A stretch of 12,159 nt of DNA from Oscillospiraceae bacterium (GTDB lineage Bacteria; Bacillota; Clostridia; Oscillospirales; Ruminococcaceae), in contig JAFTNX010000218.1 of NCBI GenBank assembly GCA_017451665.1, positions 1-12,159 on the forward strand, given 5' to 3'. Made by a program: the position numbers and the translations under genes. The notes below the pieces were generated by a model, which saw only the letters and a list, made by a program, of their open reading frames with translations, did no database searches and was not told the DNA's origin. This document shows positions 1 to 6,589 of the stretch, in pieces; position 1 is the stretch's first letter, and each line of letters starts with the position of its first letter.

Positions 1-1101
1 CCACTTGACAGCGTTTGTGACGTGGTGTATGCTACTATGAAAAATACCTTTGGTAATCCTTCAAGCCTTTACAGACTTGGGATTGATGCCGAGGCTGTTA
101 TAAATGATGCAAGAAAAAACCTTGCAGACGTTTTGGGTTGTGAAGCTGATGAACTTTACTTTACCTCCTGCGCAACAGAAAGCTCAAACACGGTTATTTC
201 GGGTGTAGCTGAAAATTACGGCAGAAGAAAAAAGCGTGTTGTCACAACAACTGTTGAGCATCCTTCTGTGGCTGAGGCTTTTAACAGGCTTGAAAAACAA
301 GGCTATGAGGTTTATAGAATTTCTCCTGACGAAAAGGGAGAAATCACTGACGAAATGATTTTTAATGCTGTTGATGAAAACACATTTTTAATAAGCTGTA
401 TGCTTGTGAATAACGAGACAGGCTATATTCTTCCCATAGAAAGGGCATTCCGACAGATTAAAAAGAAATATCCCGACTGTATAACTCATTGTGACGCTGT
501 TCAGGGATTTATGAAAATCCACATAAAAGTGAAAAGATTTTTTGCTGATTGTATTTCTTTTTCTGGGCATAAAATTCACGCACCTAAGGGTATTGGTGCT
601 TTGTATGTAAAAAAGGGAATACGTGTTGCACCTCTCCTTGTGGGTGGTGGTCAGGAAAAATGCAGGCGTAGTGGTACTGAATGCACACCACTTATTGCAG
701 GCTTCGGGCAGGCTGTAAAGGAGCTTTCCTTCACAATTGATGAGAGATTTGAAAAGGCAGAAATTTTAAAAAGTTACCTTCTTGAAAAAATTTCTCAGTG
801 TGAAGGTGTTGAGGTTAACAGCAAGGCTGAAAGTGCCCCTTATATAAATAGTATAGCTGTGCTTAATATCAAGTCGGAAACTCTGCTTCATTATCTTGAA
901 TCAAAAGGAGTTTTTGTTTCAAGTGGGTCGGCTTGCTCAAAGGGAAAGAAGTCGTCGGTTTTAAAGGAATTTAAAATTCCCGAAAAAAGACTTGATTCAA
1001 CAATTAGAGTGAGCTTTTGCGAAGAAACTACAAAAGATGACATAGATGTACTTGTTTCGGAGATTAAAAACGCACAGCGTGAACTTTGTAAAATTAAGTA
1101 G
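1..1101 (+). CDS. Cysteine desulfurase (NifS/IscS family), 5' end outside the window
   Basis: This PLP-dependent enzyme takes sulfur from L-cysteine as an enzyme-bound persulfide. The reading frame is open from base 1 (Pro-Leu-Asp...). Family members usually begin with a short YLDNAATTPLD segment, so only about ten N-terminal residues seem to be missing; the in-frame GTG at 22 is not the true start. Visible motifs are FGNPSS near the start, the EHP histidine (259-261) that stacks on PLP, NNETG, the HCDAVQ aspartate, the Schiff-base lysine in SGHK (codon 571-573), and the persulfide cysteine in SSGSACS (codon 934-936). All key residues are present. thiI begins 22 bp downstream in the same direction, which suggests that this paralogue serves as the sulfur donor for ThiI, as the Bacillus NifZ-ThiI pair does. 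That pairing is inferred from context. A role in Fe-S cluster assembly is the alternative, but no iscU/nifU gene is in view. Confidence 0.93.
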   Translation, partial: PLDSVCDVVYATMKNTFGNPSSLYRLGIDAEAVINDARKNLADVLGCEADELYFTSCATESSNTVISGVAENYGRRKKRVVTTTVEHPSVAEAFNRLEKQGYEVYRISPDEKGEITDEMIFNAVDENTFLISCMLVNNETGYILPIERAFRQIKKKYPDCITHCDAVQGFMKIHIKVKRFFADCISFSGHKIHAPKGIGALYVKKGIRVAPLLVGGGQEKCRRSGTECTPLIAGFGQAVKELSFTIDERFEKAEILKSYLLEKISQCEGVEVNSKAESAPYINSIAVLNIKSETLLHYLESKGVFVSSGSACSKGKKSSVLKEFKIPEKRLDSTIRVSFCEETTKDDIDVLVSEIKNAQRELCKIK

Positions 1102-1123
1102 AAAGAGTAGGAATTATAAAACA

Positions 1124-2302
1124 ATGAGTGAAATTGTACTTGCAAAATATGGCGAAATCGCACTTAAAGGTCTTAATAAGAATACCTTTGAGGACGTGCT
1201 TGTAAGAAATATCAGACGCAGAATTTCAAAATACGGAAAGTTTGAATACAAGAGAGCACAGTCAACTCTCTATATTTCACCAAAAAATGACGACTGCGAT
1301 ATGGACGCTGTTATGGAGGCACTTCAAAAGGTTTTTGGTATCGCTAAGCTTTGTCGTGCAAAGGGCTTTGAAAAGAATTTTGAAGTAATCTGCACAGAGG
1401 GTATTGATTATGTGGCTGAGGCACTTGAAAATGCAAACACATTCAAGGTGGCTTCAAAAAGAGCTGATAAGAAATTCCCGATGAAGTCCCCTGAAATCTG
1501 CAGAGAGCTTGGTGGGGTAATTCTTGACAGATTCCCACACCTTGAAGTTGATGTAAATAACCCTGACGTTATTGTTACCGTTGAAATAAGAGAAGAGCAG
1601 GCATTTGTGCATGCTACAAATATCGACGGTGCAGGTGGAATTCCTGTTGGTAGCAGTGGCAGGGCTATGCTTTTGCTTTCAGGGGGAATTGATTCGCCTG
1701 TTGCAGGCTATATGATGGCAAAGCGAGGGGTAGCTATCAGCGCTATTCACTTTGAATCCCCACCATATACTTCTGAAAGAGCAAGAATGAAGGTTGAAAA
1801 GCTTGCGTCAATTATGGCTAATTACTGTGGAAGAATTAACTTCTACTGCGTGCCTTTTACTGAAATTCAGGAGCAGATTAAGAATAACTGTGACGAGGAA
1901 TATTTTACAATTATTATGCGCCGTCTTATGATGGAAATCGCACAGAGAATCTGTGAAAAGCAGGATATCCCGTCACTTGTTACGGGGGAAAGCATAGGTC
2001 AGGTTGCAAGCCAGACAATGTACGCTATGGTTTGCACAGACAATGCTTGCCGTATGCCAGTTTTCAGACCTGTTATCGGTATGGATAAAAAGGAAATTAT
2101 TGAAATTTCAAGAAAGATTGATACTTTTGAAACTTCAATTGAGCCTTATGAGGACTGCTGTACTGTGTTTACACCAAAACACCCACGCACAAAACCGGTG
2201 CTTGAAGAGGTAATCAAGGCGCAGAATAAATTTGATTTTGAGGAACTTATTGCTAAGGCAGTTGAGGAAACTACTGCACATTTTATTGATGCAAATAAGT
2301 GA
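1124..2302 (+). CDS. thiI: tRNA 4-thiouridine synthetase ThiI (rhodanese-less type)
   Basis: ThiI adenylates U8 of tRNA and replaces the oxygen with sulfur to make 4-thiouridine, a near-UV sensor; in some bacteria it also supplies sulfur for thiamine. The 392-residue protein starts MSEIVLAKYGEIALKG, the typical ThiI N-terminus, so ATG 1124 is chosen over an in-frame upstream ATG at 1046 that lies inside the desulfurase gene. An AGGA-like ribosome site lies just upstream. A THUMP region covers roughly residues 60-165. The PP-loop ATPase motif SGGIDSP is at residues 186-192, and the conserved PYEDCC and PKHPRTKP motifs are near the C-terminus. The protein ends there, without the rhodanese domain of E. 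coli ThiI, so sulfur must arrive from the persulfide of a partner desulfurase. The gene just upstream encodes such an enzyme. Length matches Bacillus-type ThiI (about 400 residues). Confidence 0.95.
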   Translation: MSEIVLAKYGEIALKGLNKNTFEDVLVRNIRRRISKYGKFEYKRAQSTLYISPKNDDCDMDAVMEALQKVFGIAKLCRAKGFEKNFEVICTEGIDYVAEALENANTFKVASKRADKKFPMKSPEICRELGGVILDRFPHLEVDVNNPDVIVTVEIREEQAFVHATNIDGAGGIPVGSSGRAMLLLSGGIDSPVAGYMMAKRGVAISAIHFESPPYTSERARMKVEKLASIMANYCGRINFYCVPFTEIQEQIKNNCDEEYFTIIMRRLMMEIAQRICEKQDIPSLVTGESIGQVASQTMYAMVCTDNACRMPVFRPVIGMDKKEIIEISRKIDTFETSIEPYEDCCTVFTPKHPRTKPVLEEVIKAQNKFDFEELIAKAVEETTAHFIDANK

Positions 2303-2396
2303 TTTTAAAGTTTAATCGGAAACACGAGTTAACAGAATAGACAAAAGTATACGTCAAAATGTGTGAAAAATGCACTAAGCAAGGGGTGAGTTTTCG
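2303..2396 (+). other. Intergenic gap thiI-cinA with ribosome site deciding a TTG start
   Basis: This 94-bp gap has no clear promoter or terminator. At 2381-2386 lies AAGGGG, about ten bases before the TTG at 2397. The nearby GTG at 2386 is out of frame, so the ribosome site supports TTG as the start of the next gene. The lack of a terminator means read-through from thiI is possible. Confidence 0.5.
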
Positions 2397-2969
2397 TTGC
2401 AAACAACCAAAAATGACAATTCGGTTACAAAAAGTATTGACTTTGTAACAACTTTTGTAGTAAAATTATTACGACAGCAAGGGAGTAGTGTGTCTACTGC
2501 CGAAAGCTGTACGGGTGGAATGCTTGCTCAGGCAATAACATCTGTGTCAGGTGCATCAGAGATTTTTGAGATGGGAGTTGTTTCCTACTCAAACAGAATC
2601 AAGAGTATGCTGCTTGACGTTCCGGAGGACATACTTTTGGAGTATGGTGCTGTTTCGCAACAGACGGCTGTTCTGATGGCTCAGGGGGTTTTAAAAAAAT
2701 CAGGCTCCGATATCGGGGTGGGGATTACAGGAATTGCAGGCCCTACGGGTGGAACAAAGGATAAACCGGTTGGTACGGTTTATGTGGCAGTTGTGAAAAA
2801 CTGTGACGGTGAACAGAAAATTCTTGTGAGAAACCTTGCCCTTTACAAAGAGGAAAAGGAGCTTACGAGAGATAAGGCAAGAGAACTTACGGTGCTAAAG
2901 GCACTTGAAATGATTCTTGAAATCTGTGAGGCTGACGAAAGGAACATAAAAGATGTCAATGATGAATGA
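2397..2969 (+). CDS. CinA C-terminal domain protein, nicotinamide-nucleotide amidase (PncC type)
   Basis: This 190-residue protein is a stand-alone CinA C-terminal domain. Enzymes of this family (PncC) hydrolyse nicotinamide mononucleotide to nicotinate mononucleotide plus ammonia, salvaging the NMN released when NAD-dependent DNA ligase works. The family signature AESCTGG is at residues 35-41 and GITGIAGPTGG at 109-119, with the usual GVVSYSN and KPVGTVYVA strands between and after. The N-terminal molybdopterin-binding-like domain of full CinA is absent, as in E. coli PncC. The start is TTG, supported by AAGGGG just upstream. The 3' end overlaps the sortase gene by 17 bp, which suggests translational coupling. 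The family call is firm; the amidase activity is inferred from homology. Confidence 0.9.
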   Translation: MQTTKNDNSVTKSIDFVTTFVVKLLRQQGSSVSTAESCTGGMLAQAITSVSGASEIFEMGVVSYSNRIKSMLLDVPEDILLEYGAVSQQTAVLMAQGVLKKSGSDIGVGITGIAGPTGGTKDKPVGTVYVAVVKNCDGEQKILVRNLALYKEEKELTRDKARELTVLKALEMILEICEADERNIKDVNDE

Positions 2970-4092
2970 GCTTACCGGAGTTACAAGAAAAAAGGAAGAG
3001 AATTTCTTTGTAAGAGTTCTTAAATACTTTTTGCCTTGGAAGGGCGACGACTTCGGCGAAATACTCCGTAAAATTGTTTTTGTGGGTTCGATAGTTTTCT
3101 TTTGTATGTCTTTGCAGGCAGTGATTGATTACTATAAGGTTGACGCTAAGGAAATCGAAAGACACGATGAAATAGTTCAGCTTGCTCCTGATTTTTCTGA
3201 CGAAGGTAGTAGTATAGAAGATATGGAGTGGGAATGGGAAGTTGAGTATAACGGCCCTGTTGCTGAGGATAACCCTGATGTGAATATGCCTCAGGCAAAC
3301 CAGAACAAAGACAATACCACAGTTTATGAACAGTGGAACGGACTTTTAAAACAGAATAAAGACACTATGGGCTGGGTTAAAATCCCGACCTACATAGATG
3401 AAAACGGCGAACAGTATATCAATTATCCTGTTATGTATACAAAGGAGATACATGAGCTTTCAGGCGGAAAGTTTGAGGACTATTATCTTCACCATAACTT
3501 TGATAAGAGATGGACTGAGTCGGGGGCACTCTATATTGATAAGAGATGCTACGTTAATTCTGCACTTGACAGAAGTGACGTAATTACAATTTACGGTCAC
3601 CATATGAAACGTCTTGGAAATATGTTTACAAGACTTGCAGAATATAAATCGGGTGTTGACTTTTTAAAACAAAATCCGATTATTTCATTTGATACGCTTT
3701 ATACAAAAAATCAGAAGTATATTATTATCGGCTGTTATATCTCAAATATTGAGGAAAATCAGGATAACGGAGTGCTGTTTGATTATTGGAGATACAGAGA
3801 TTTTGATGAGGAACATACCTTTGAGAATTTCATTTCTGAAATCAATAAGCGTTCTTGGTATCATAGCGATATTAAATGTACCGAAGATGATGAATATATA
3901 ACTCTTTCAACCTGTTCAAATGAAGCAGGACAGAGTAAGCTCCGCTGGGTAATTACAGCGAGAAAACTCAAAGCCAGCGACGACGTTGACGCACTTATTG
4001 ACAGCTATCGTGACAATAAGGACATTTATTTCCCGAGAAACTGGATTAACGCAAAGGGAAATAAAAAAGTGTATGACGGCTGGTGGTACTAA
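2953..4092 (+). CDS. Class B sortase
   Basis: Sortases are membrane-bound cysteine transpeptidases that cut a C-terminal sorting signal and join the protein to the peptidoglycan cross-bridge, or polymerise pilins. The 379-residue product has a cytoplasmic N-terminus, one membrane segment at about residues 41-57, and a long acidic linker to about residue 120. The catalytic domain opens at EQWNGLLKQNKDTMGWVKIP, typical of class B. The active-site His is in YGHHMK (H216), the nucleophile is C321 in TLSTC, and the Arg is R331 in LRWVITAR. The ten-residue Cys-to-Arg spacing and the GHHM context point to class B rather than A, C or D. Start ATG 2953 has AAAGGA upstream and lies inside the cinA end; ATGs at 2959 and 2962 are alternatives. 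No protein in this window carries a sorting signal, so its substrate is elsewhere. The acidic linker of about 60 residues is unusually long for the family. Confidence 0.92.
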   Translation: MSMMNELTGVTRKKEENFFVRVLKYFLPWKGDDFGEILRKIVFVGSIVFFCMSLQAVIDYYKVDAKEIERHDEIVQLAPDFSDEGSSIEDMEWEWEVEYNGPVAEDNPDVNMPQANQNKDNTTVYEQWNGLLKQNKDTMGWVKIPTYIDENGEQYINYPVMYTKEIHELSGGKFEDYYLHHNFDKRWTESGALYIDKRCYVNSALDRSDVITIYGHHMKRLGNMFTRLAEYKSGVDFLKQNPIISFDTLYTKNQKYIIIGCYISNIEENQDNGVLFDYWRYRDFDEEHTFENFISEINKRSWYHSDIKCTEDDEYITLSTCSNEAGQSKLRWVITARKLKASDDVDALIDSYRDNKDIYFPRNWINAKGNKKVYDGWWY

Positions 4093-4100
4093 TTTTTGCA

Positions 4101-4157
4101 AACATTGCTGTGAAGCAACGTTAATATATTGAATTTCCGAGGCTTTGTTTCGGAAAT
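4101..4157 (+). promoter_or_regulatory. Two consecutive hairpins before the wall-hydrolase gene
   Basis: The first stem pairs 4101-4109 with 4114-4122 (AACATTGCT with AGCAACGTT, one A-C mismatch) around a GTGA loop, which is a GNRA-type tetraloop in RNA. The second pairs 4133-4140 with 4150-4157 (ATTTCCGA with TCGGAAAT, perfect). Neither is followed by a T run, so they are not ordinary terminators. They could shield the 5' end of a processed mRNA or control translation of the next gene. If that gene starts at TTG 4129, the second hairpin lies inside the coding sequence. The stems are seen directly; any function is a guess. Confidence 0.4.
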
Positions 4158-5466
4158 AGCAGAAAATGAGGTTTTTTCTGCGGAAAGGTTTAGTGAAAAT
4201 ATGAGCGAGAATGAGAAGTTTACAGCAGAAATGGCTGAGACTGTTGCTGAAAATGTAACAGAGCAGGACATCGAGCTTGCGACTCCTCAGGAGAGCAATC
4301 CTTTGGAGAATGACTCTGCAGAGGTTTCTGAAACAGAAAAAGAAAATACAGAAATCGCAGAGGAAGTAGAAAAGGAGACAGACGACACACAAAACACAGA
4401 CGAAAAAGTACATAGCAAGAAGATTGTGGGCGCTACAATTGCCGCTGCTGCATTGCTTGTTTTGTCACTTGGAGTTGTGGGGACATTCGGACTTTCAAAC
4501 AGAGGCGTAAGCGCTGTTGAAACAACCGATGAAACAACAACATCAGCTTCAAAGACAACAACAGTGGTTGCAACAGATAAGGAAACTGAAGCACCTCAGG
4601 TTGGTACAATCAGCTGGTGGAAGGCTGGAGTTGAAGAGTATAACTTCATTGACTTTGATGAAGAGTTTATGACAACAACTACTACAACTACCACAACTGT
4701 TACAACTACAACACCAGAGCCTGAAACAACTACTTCTGCTACAACAACTACTGCTCCGGTTACAACTACAACTGTTACAACAACAGAAAAGAAACCGGAA
4801 TACACAGAAGAGGAAATCGAAAAGAAGACTTTCTACCTTACTTCAAACGTTAACCTCAGAAAGGGACCTGGCACATCTTTCTCAAAGATTGTTACCCTTA
4901 AAAAGAATACTGCAGTTACAGCATTCGTAAAGGTTTCAAACGGTTGGTATAAGGTTGAGGCAAACGGATATACAGGCTATCTTATCGACGATTACCTCAC
5001 AACTAAAAAGCCGGTTGTTACAACTACAACAACTCAGAAGGTTGAAATTACACTTCCGGAAGCAACAGAACCAGGCGATACTCCTGTTATCAGCTACACA
5101 GAAGAAGAACTTGAAATGTTCTATTATGTAGTTGAAGGTGAAGTAGGTGGCTGTTCAGAAGCAAGCAAGCTCGCTGTTGCTAACGTAATTATCAACAGAG
5201 TCAAGAGCCCAAGATTTGCTAATTCATTGAAGGGCGTTATGACTGCTAAGAGCCAGTTTACTGCTATCAATAACTATTACTCAAAGAAGAGAACTCCTAC
5301 AAAGTCAACTATCGACTGCGTAAACAGAGCACTCTACGGCGAGGATAATTCACTTGGTGCACTTTACTTCTATTCAAAGAAGTACTGCTCAGCAAGTACA
5401 GCAGCTTGGTTTGAAAGCCTTATCTTCTGTATCGAAATTGACGGACAGAGATACTTTAAGTGCTAA
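4129..5466 (+). CDS. Membrane-anchored SH3b plus SleB-type cell-wall hydrolase
   Basis: The protein (445 residues from TTG 4129) is probably a cell-wall hydrolase held outside the membrane by an N-terminal anchor. In order it has an acidic cytoplasmic region (1-95), a membrane segment (about 99-122), a Thr-rich linker (about 133-220), a bacterial SH3 domain (about 236-292, with VNLRKGPGTSFSKIVTL and WYKV), a second short Thr linker, and a SleB-type Hydrolase_2 domain (about 325-445). In that domain EVGGCSEASKLAVANVIINRV matches the family core around the catalytic Glu, here probably E338. SleB-type enzymes are mostly lytic transglycosylases of spore or vegetative peptidoglycan; the exact bond cut is not predictable here. 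The start is uncertain: TTG 4129 has no good ribosome site, while ATG 4201 has GGAAAGG 12 bases upstream. The region before 4201 does look coding because ENEVFSAE and ENEKFTAE form a tandem duplication. There is no sorting signal. A terminator follows. Confidence 0.87.
   Translation: MNFRGFVSEIAENEVFSAERFSENMSENEKFTAEMAETVAENVTEQDIELATPQESNPLENDSAEVSETEKENTEIAEEVEKETDDTQNTDEKVHSKKIVGATIAAAALLVLSLGVVGTFGLSNRGVSAVETTDETTTSASKTTTVVATDKETEAPQVGTISWWKAGVEEYNFIDFDEEFMTTTTTTTTTVTTTTPEPETTTSATTTTAPVTTTTVTTTEKKPEYTEEEIEKKTFYLTSNVNLRKGPGTSFSKIVTLKKNTAVTAFVKVSNGWYKVEANGYTGYLIDDYLTTKKPVVTTTTTQKVEITLPEATEPGDTPVISYTEEELEMFYYVVEGEVGGCSEASKLAVANVIINRVKSPRFANSLKGVMTAKSQFTAINNYYSKKRTPTKSTIDCVNRALYGEDNSLGALYFYSKKYCSASTAAWFESLIFCIEIDGQRYFKC
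4669..4785 (+). repeat. Low-complexity Thr-codon tract (ACA/ACT repeats)
   Basis: This stretch encodes an almost pure Thr linker broken by Val, Pro, Glu and Ser, using alternating ACA and ACT codons. The result is a strong A/C bias on the plus strand. Such linkers separate domains in secreted clostridial proteins and are commonly glycosylated. A short second tract lies at 5014-5034. The opposite strand shows a spurious Val-rich open frame that is not a gene. Confidence 0.8.
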
Positions 5467-5471
5467 AGATT

Positions 5472-5503
5472 AAAAAGAACGGTTTTGCGACCGTTCTTTT
5501 TTT
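5472..5503 (+). terminator. Rho-independent terminator after the wall hydrolase
   Basis: The stem AGAACGGT (5476-5483) pairs perfectly with ACCGTTCT (5490-5497) around a six-base loop and runs into seven T residues (5497-5503). It begins about ten bases after the stop codon, ending the sortase/hydrolase transcription unit. Confidence 0.93.
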
Positions 5504-5511
5504 ATGTGGAT

Positions 5512-5552
5512 ATTTAACAAGCAATAGTGGTGATAATTGTTAAATCTAACAA
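5512..5552. promoter_or_regulatory. Nested TTGTTA/TAACAA dyads, candidate operator
   Basis: ATTTAACAA (5512-5520) and TTGTTAAAT (5537-5545) are perfect 9-base inverted arms 16 bases apart. The right arm is shared with a second, tighter dyad, TTGTTA-4-TAACAA (5537-5552). The three half-sites lie between the upstream terminator and the -35 box at 5578, centred roughly 60-70 bases before the expected transcription start. That is the position of an activator or upstream repressor site. No regulator gene is nearby. A/T-rich DNA makes such repeats fairly likely by chance. Confidence 0.35.
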
Positions 5553-5577
5553 AAAAGTATCAACAAATTAAAACACC

Positions 5578-5606
5578 TTGAAAAAAATGCGAAAATATTC
5601 TATAAT
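5578..5606 (+). promoter_or_regulatory. Vegetative sigma-A promoter for the ThyX-like gene cluster
   Basis: A TTGAAA -35 box (5578-5583), a 17-base spacer and a perfect TATAAT -10 box (5601-5606) lie 36 bases before the start codon at 5643. It probably drives the genes from here to the terminator at 8487. Confidence 0.85.
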
Positions 5607-5642
5607 GTTATTGTATAGATTTTTGTGAAGGAGATTAAATCT

Positions 5643-6263
5643 ATGAGATTTGAAAATACGGAGGTATGGGGCTTTGAGCATGCCGTGAGAGGTATGAGAA
5701 ACCCTATGAATTCTTGGGCTAAATCGGACAGTAAGTATGAAAATGGTCAGTTTGTTTTTGGAGAAAACGACCTTGACCTTGCTAAAAGACTTATTGCAGG
5801 TGGAACTGAACACAGAAAGTTTTTGAGACAGGTTATGATTTCTGTGGATATTACTGCACCTCTTTATTGGTGGAAGGAATTTGATACATATAAGGTTGGT
5901 ACTACTGCTAATTCCACAAGCACAATGCATAAGCTTGCTACCACTCCTATTACTCTTGACTGTTTTGAAATTGACGACTACTGTGGAGACGTTGAAGGGG
6001 TTTCTGAGTTTGTTTCGGGAATGATTTCAAAGCTTGAAGAACTGAGAGTAAAGTTTAACGAAACAAAGGACAAGCGTATCTGGAAGGAGCTTATCAGATG
6101 GCTTCCTGAAAGCTGGTTGCAGACAAGAACGGTTACTTTAAACTATGAAAATGCAATAAATATGTATAAACAGCGTAAAAATCATAAGCTGACTGAATGG
6201 TCAACAAGCTTTATTGATTGGATTAAACAGCTTCCGTATGCTGAAGAATTTATTATAAACTAA
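5643..6263 (+). CDS. Conserved protein resembling ThyX (flavin thymidylate synthase) fold, signature degenerate
   Basis: The start is ATG 5643, preceded by AAGGAG at 5628-5633 and a strong promoter; an upstream in-frame GTG at 5625 is rejected. The 206-residue protein is soluble, with no signal peptide or membrane segment. Its order of elements recalls ThyX. A segment around residues 46-78 resembles the helix before the ThyX RHR motif, and TYKVGTTANSTSTMH (82-96) sits where ThyX has RHRxxSxNExSxRY. LPESWLQTRTVTLNYENA (154-171) resembles the ThyX LP...T...WT.N.R region. If that alignment is right, RHR is replaced by YKV and NExSxRY by NSTSTMH, so FAD and dUMP handling would be lost or changed. 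I made this alignment by eye and it is only suggestive. I recall similar proteins as uncharacterised entries in clostridial and phage genomes. The function is unknown. Confidence 0.4.
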   Translation: MRFENTEVWGFEHAVRGMRNPMNSWAKSDSKYENGQFVFGENDLDLAKRLIAGGTEHRKFLRQVMISVDITAPLYWWKEFDTYKVGTTANSTSTMHKLATTPITLDCFEIDDYCGDVEGVSEFVSGMISKLEELRVKFNETKDKRIWKELIRWLPESWLQTRTVTLNYENAINMYKQRKNHKLTEWSTSFIDWIKQLPYAEEFIIN

Positions 6264-6281
6264 TTTTTTGGAGGGGTTATT

Positions 6282-6506
6282 ATGGCATTTTTTGAAAAAA
6301 TCGGTGGAGCTATTACAAGTGGCGTAGGCGCTACTGCTAACAAGGCTAAGGACATTACTGACCAGTCAAAACTCAGTAGCGAAATCAATTCAAAGAAAAA
6401 AGAAGTTAAAGAGATTTATACAAGCATCGGTAAGCTTTATGTTGAAGGCGCTGATGAAGCTAAGCTTCTGGAACTTAAAAATAACGCCCTTGAACTTAAA
6501 AGGTAA
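6282..6506 (+). CDS. N-terminal fragment: coiled-coil part of the zinc-ribbon protein
   Basis: This 74-residue open frame has a strong ribosome site (GGAGGGG) and begins 18 bp after the ThyX-like gene. It holds a Gly/Ala-rich start and a charged helix, and stops right after ELKR where the family helix would continue. If the frameshift is real, this is the product made by normal decoding; it would lack every zinc ligand. Confidence 0.6.
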   Translation: MAFFEKIGGAITSGVGATANKAKDITDQSKLSSEINSKKKEVKEIYTSIGKLYVEGADEAKLLELKNNALELKR

Positions 6507-6589
6507 TTGACGCTCTTGAAGAAAAATACAACGACGCTAAGGGACTTAAAAAGTGTGAACTCTGTGGCGAAGTTATCGACAACGCAAGC

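Noticed and set aside
3916..4413. A 165-residue Cys/Phe-rich open frame on the minus strand
   Set aside because: It spans the sortase end, the gap and the hydrolase start in antisense. It has no ribosome site and is explained by A/G-rich sense coding.
4669..4785. CRISPR-like or microsatellite array
   Set aside because: The ACA/ACT pattern is in frame, encodes a Thr linker and has no spacer structure.
4596..4805. A Val-rich open frame on the minus strand
   Set aside because: It is the reverse of the Thr-codon tract in the wall hydrolase, with no start signals.
6496..6510. Programmed -1 frameshift site in the zinc-ribbon gene
   Set aside because: The zero-frame codons CTT AAA AGG TAA do not form a slippery X XXY YYZ heptamer and re-pair poorly after slipping; a lost A is simpler. 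I looked for no pseudoknot beyond inspection.
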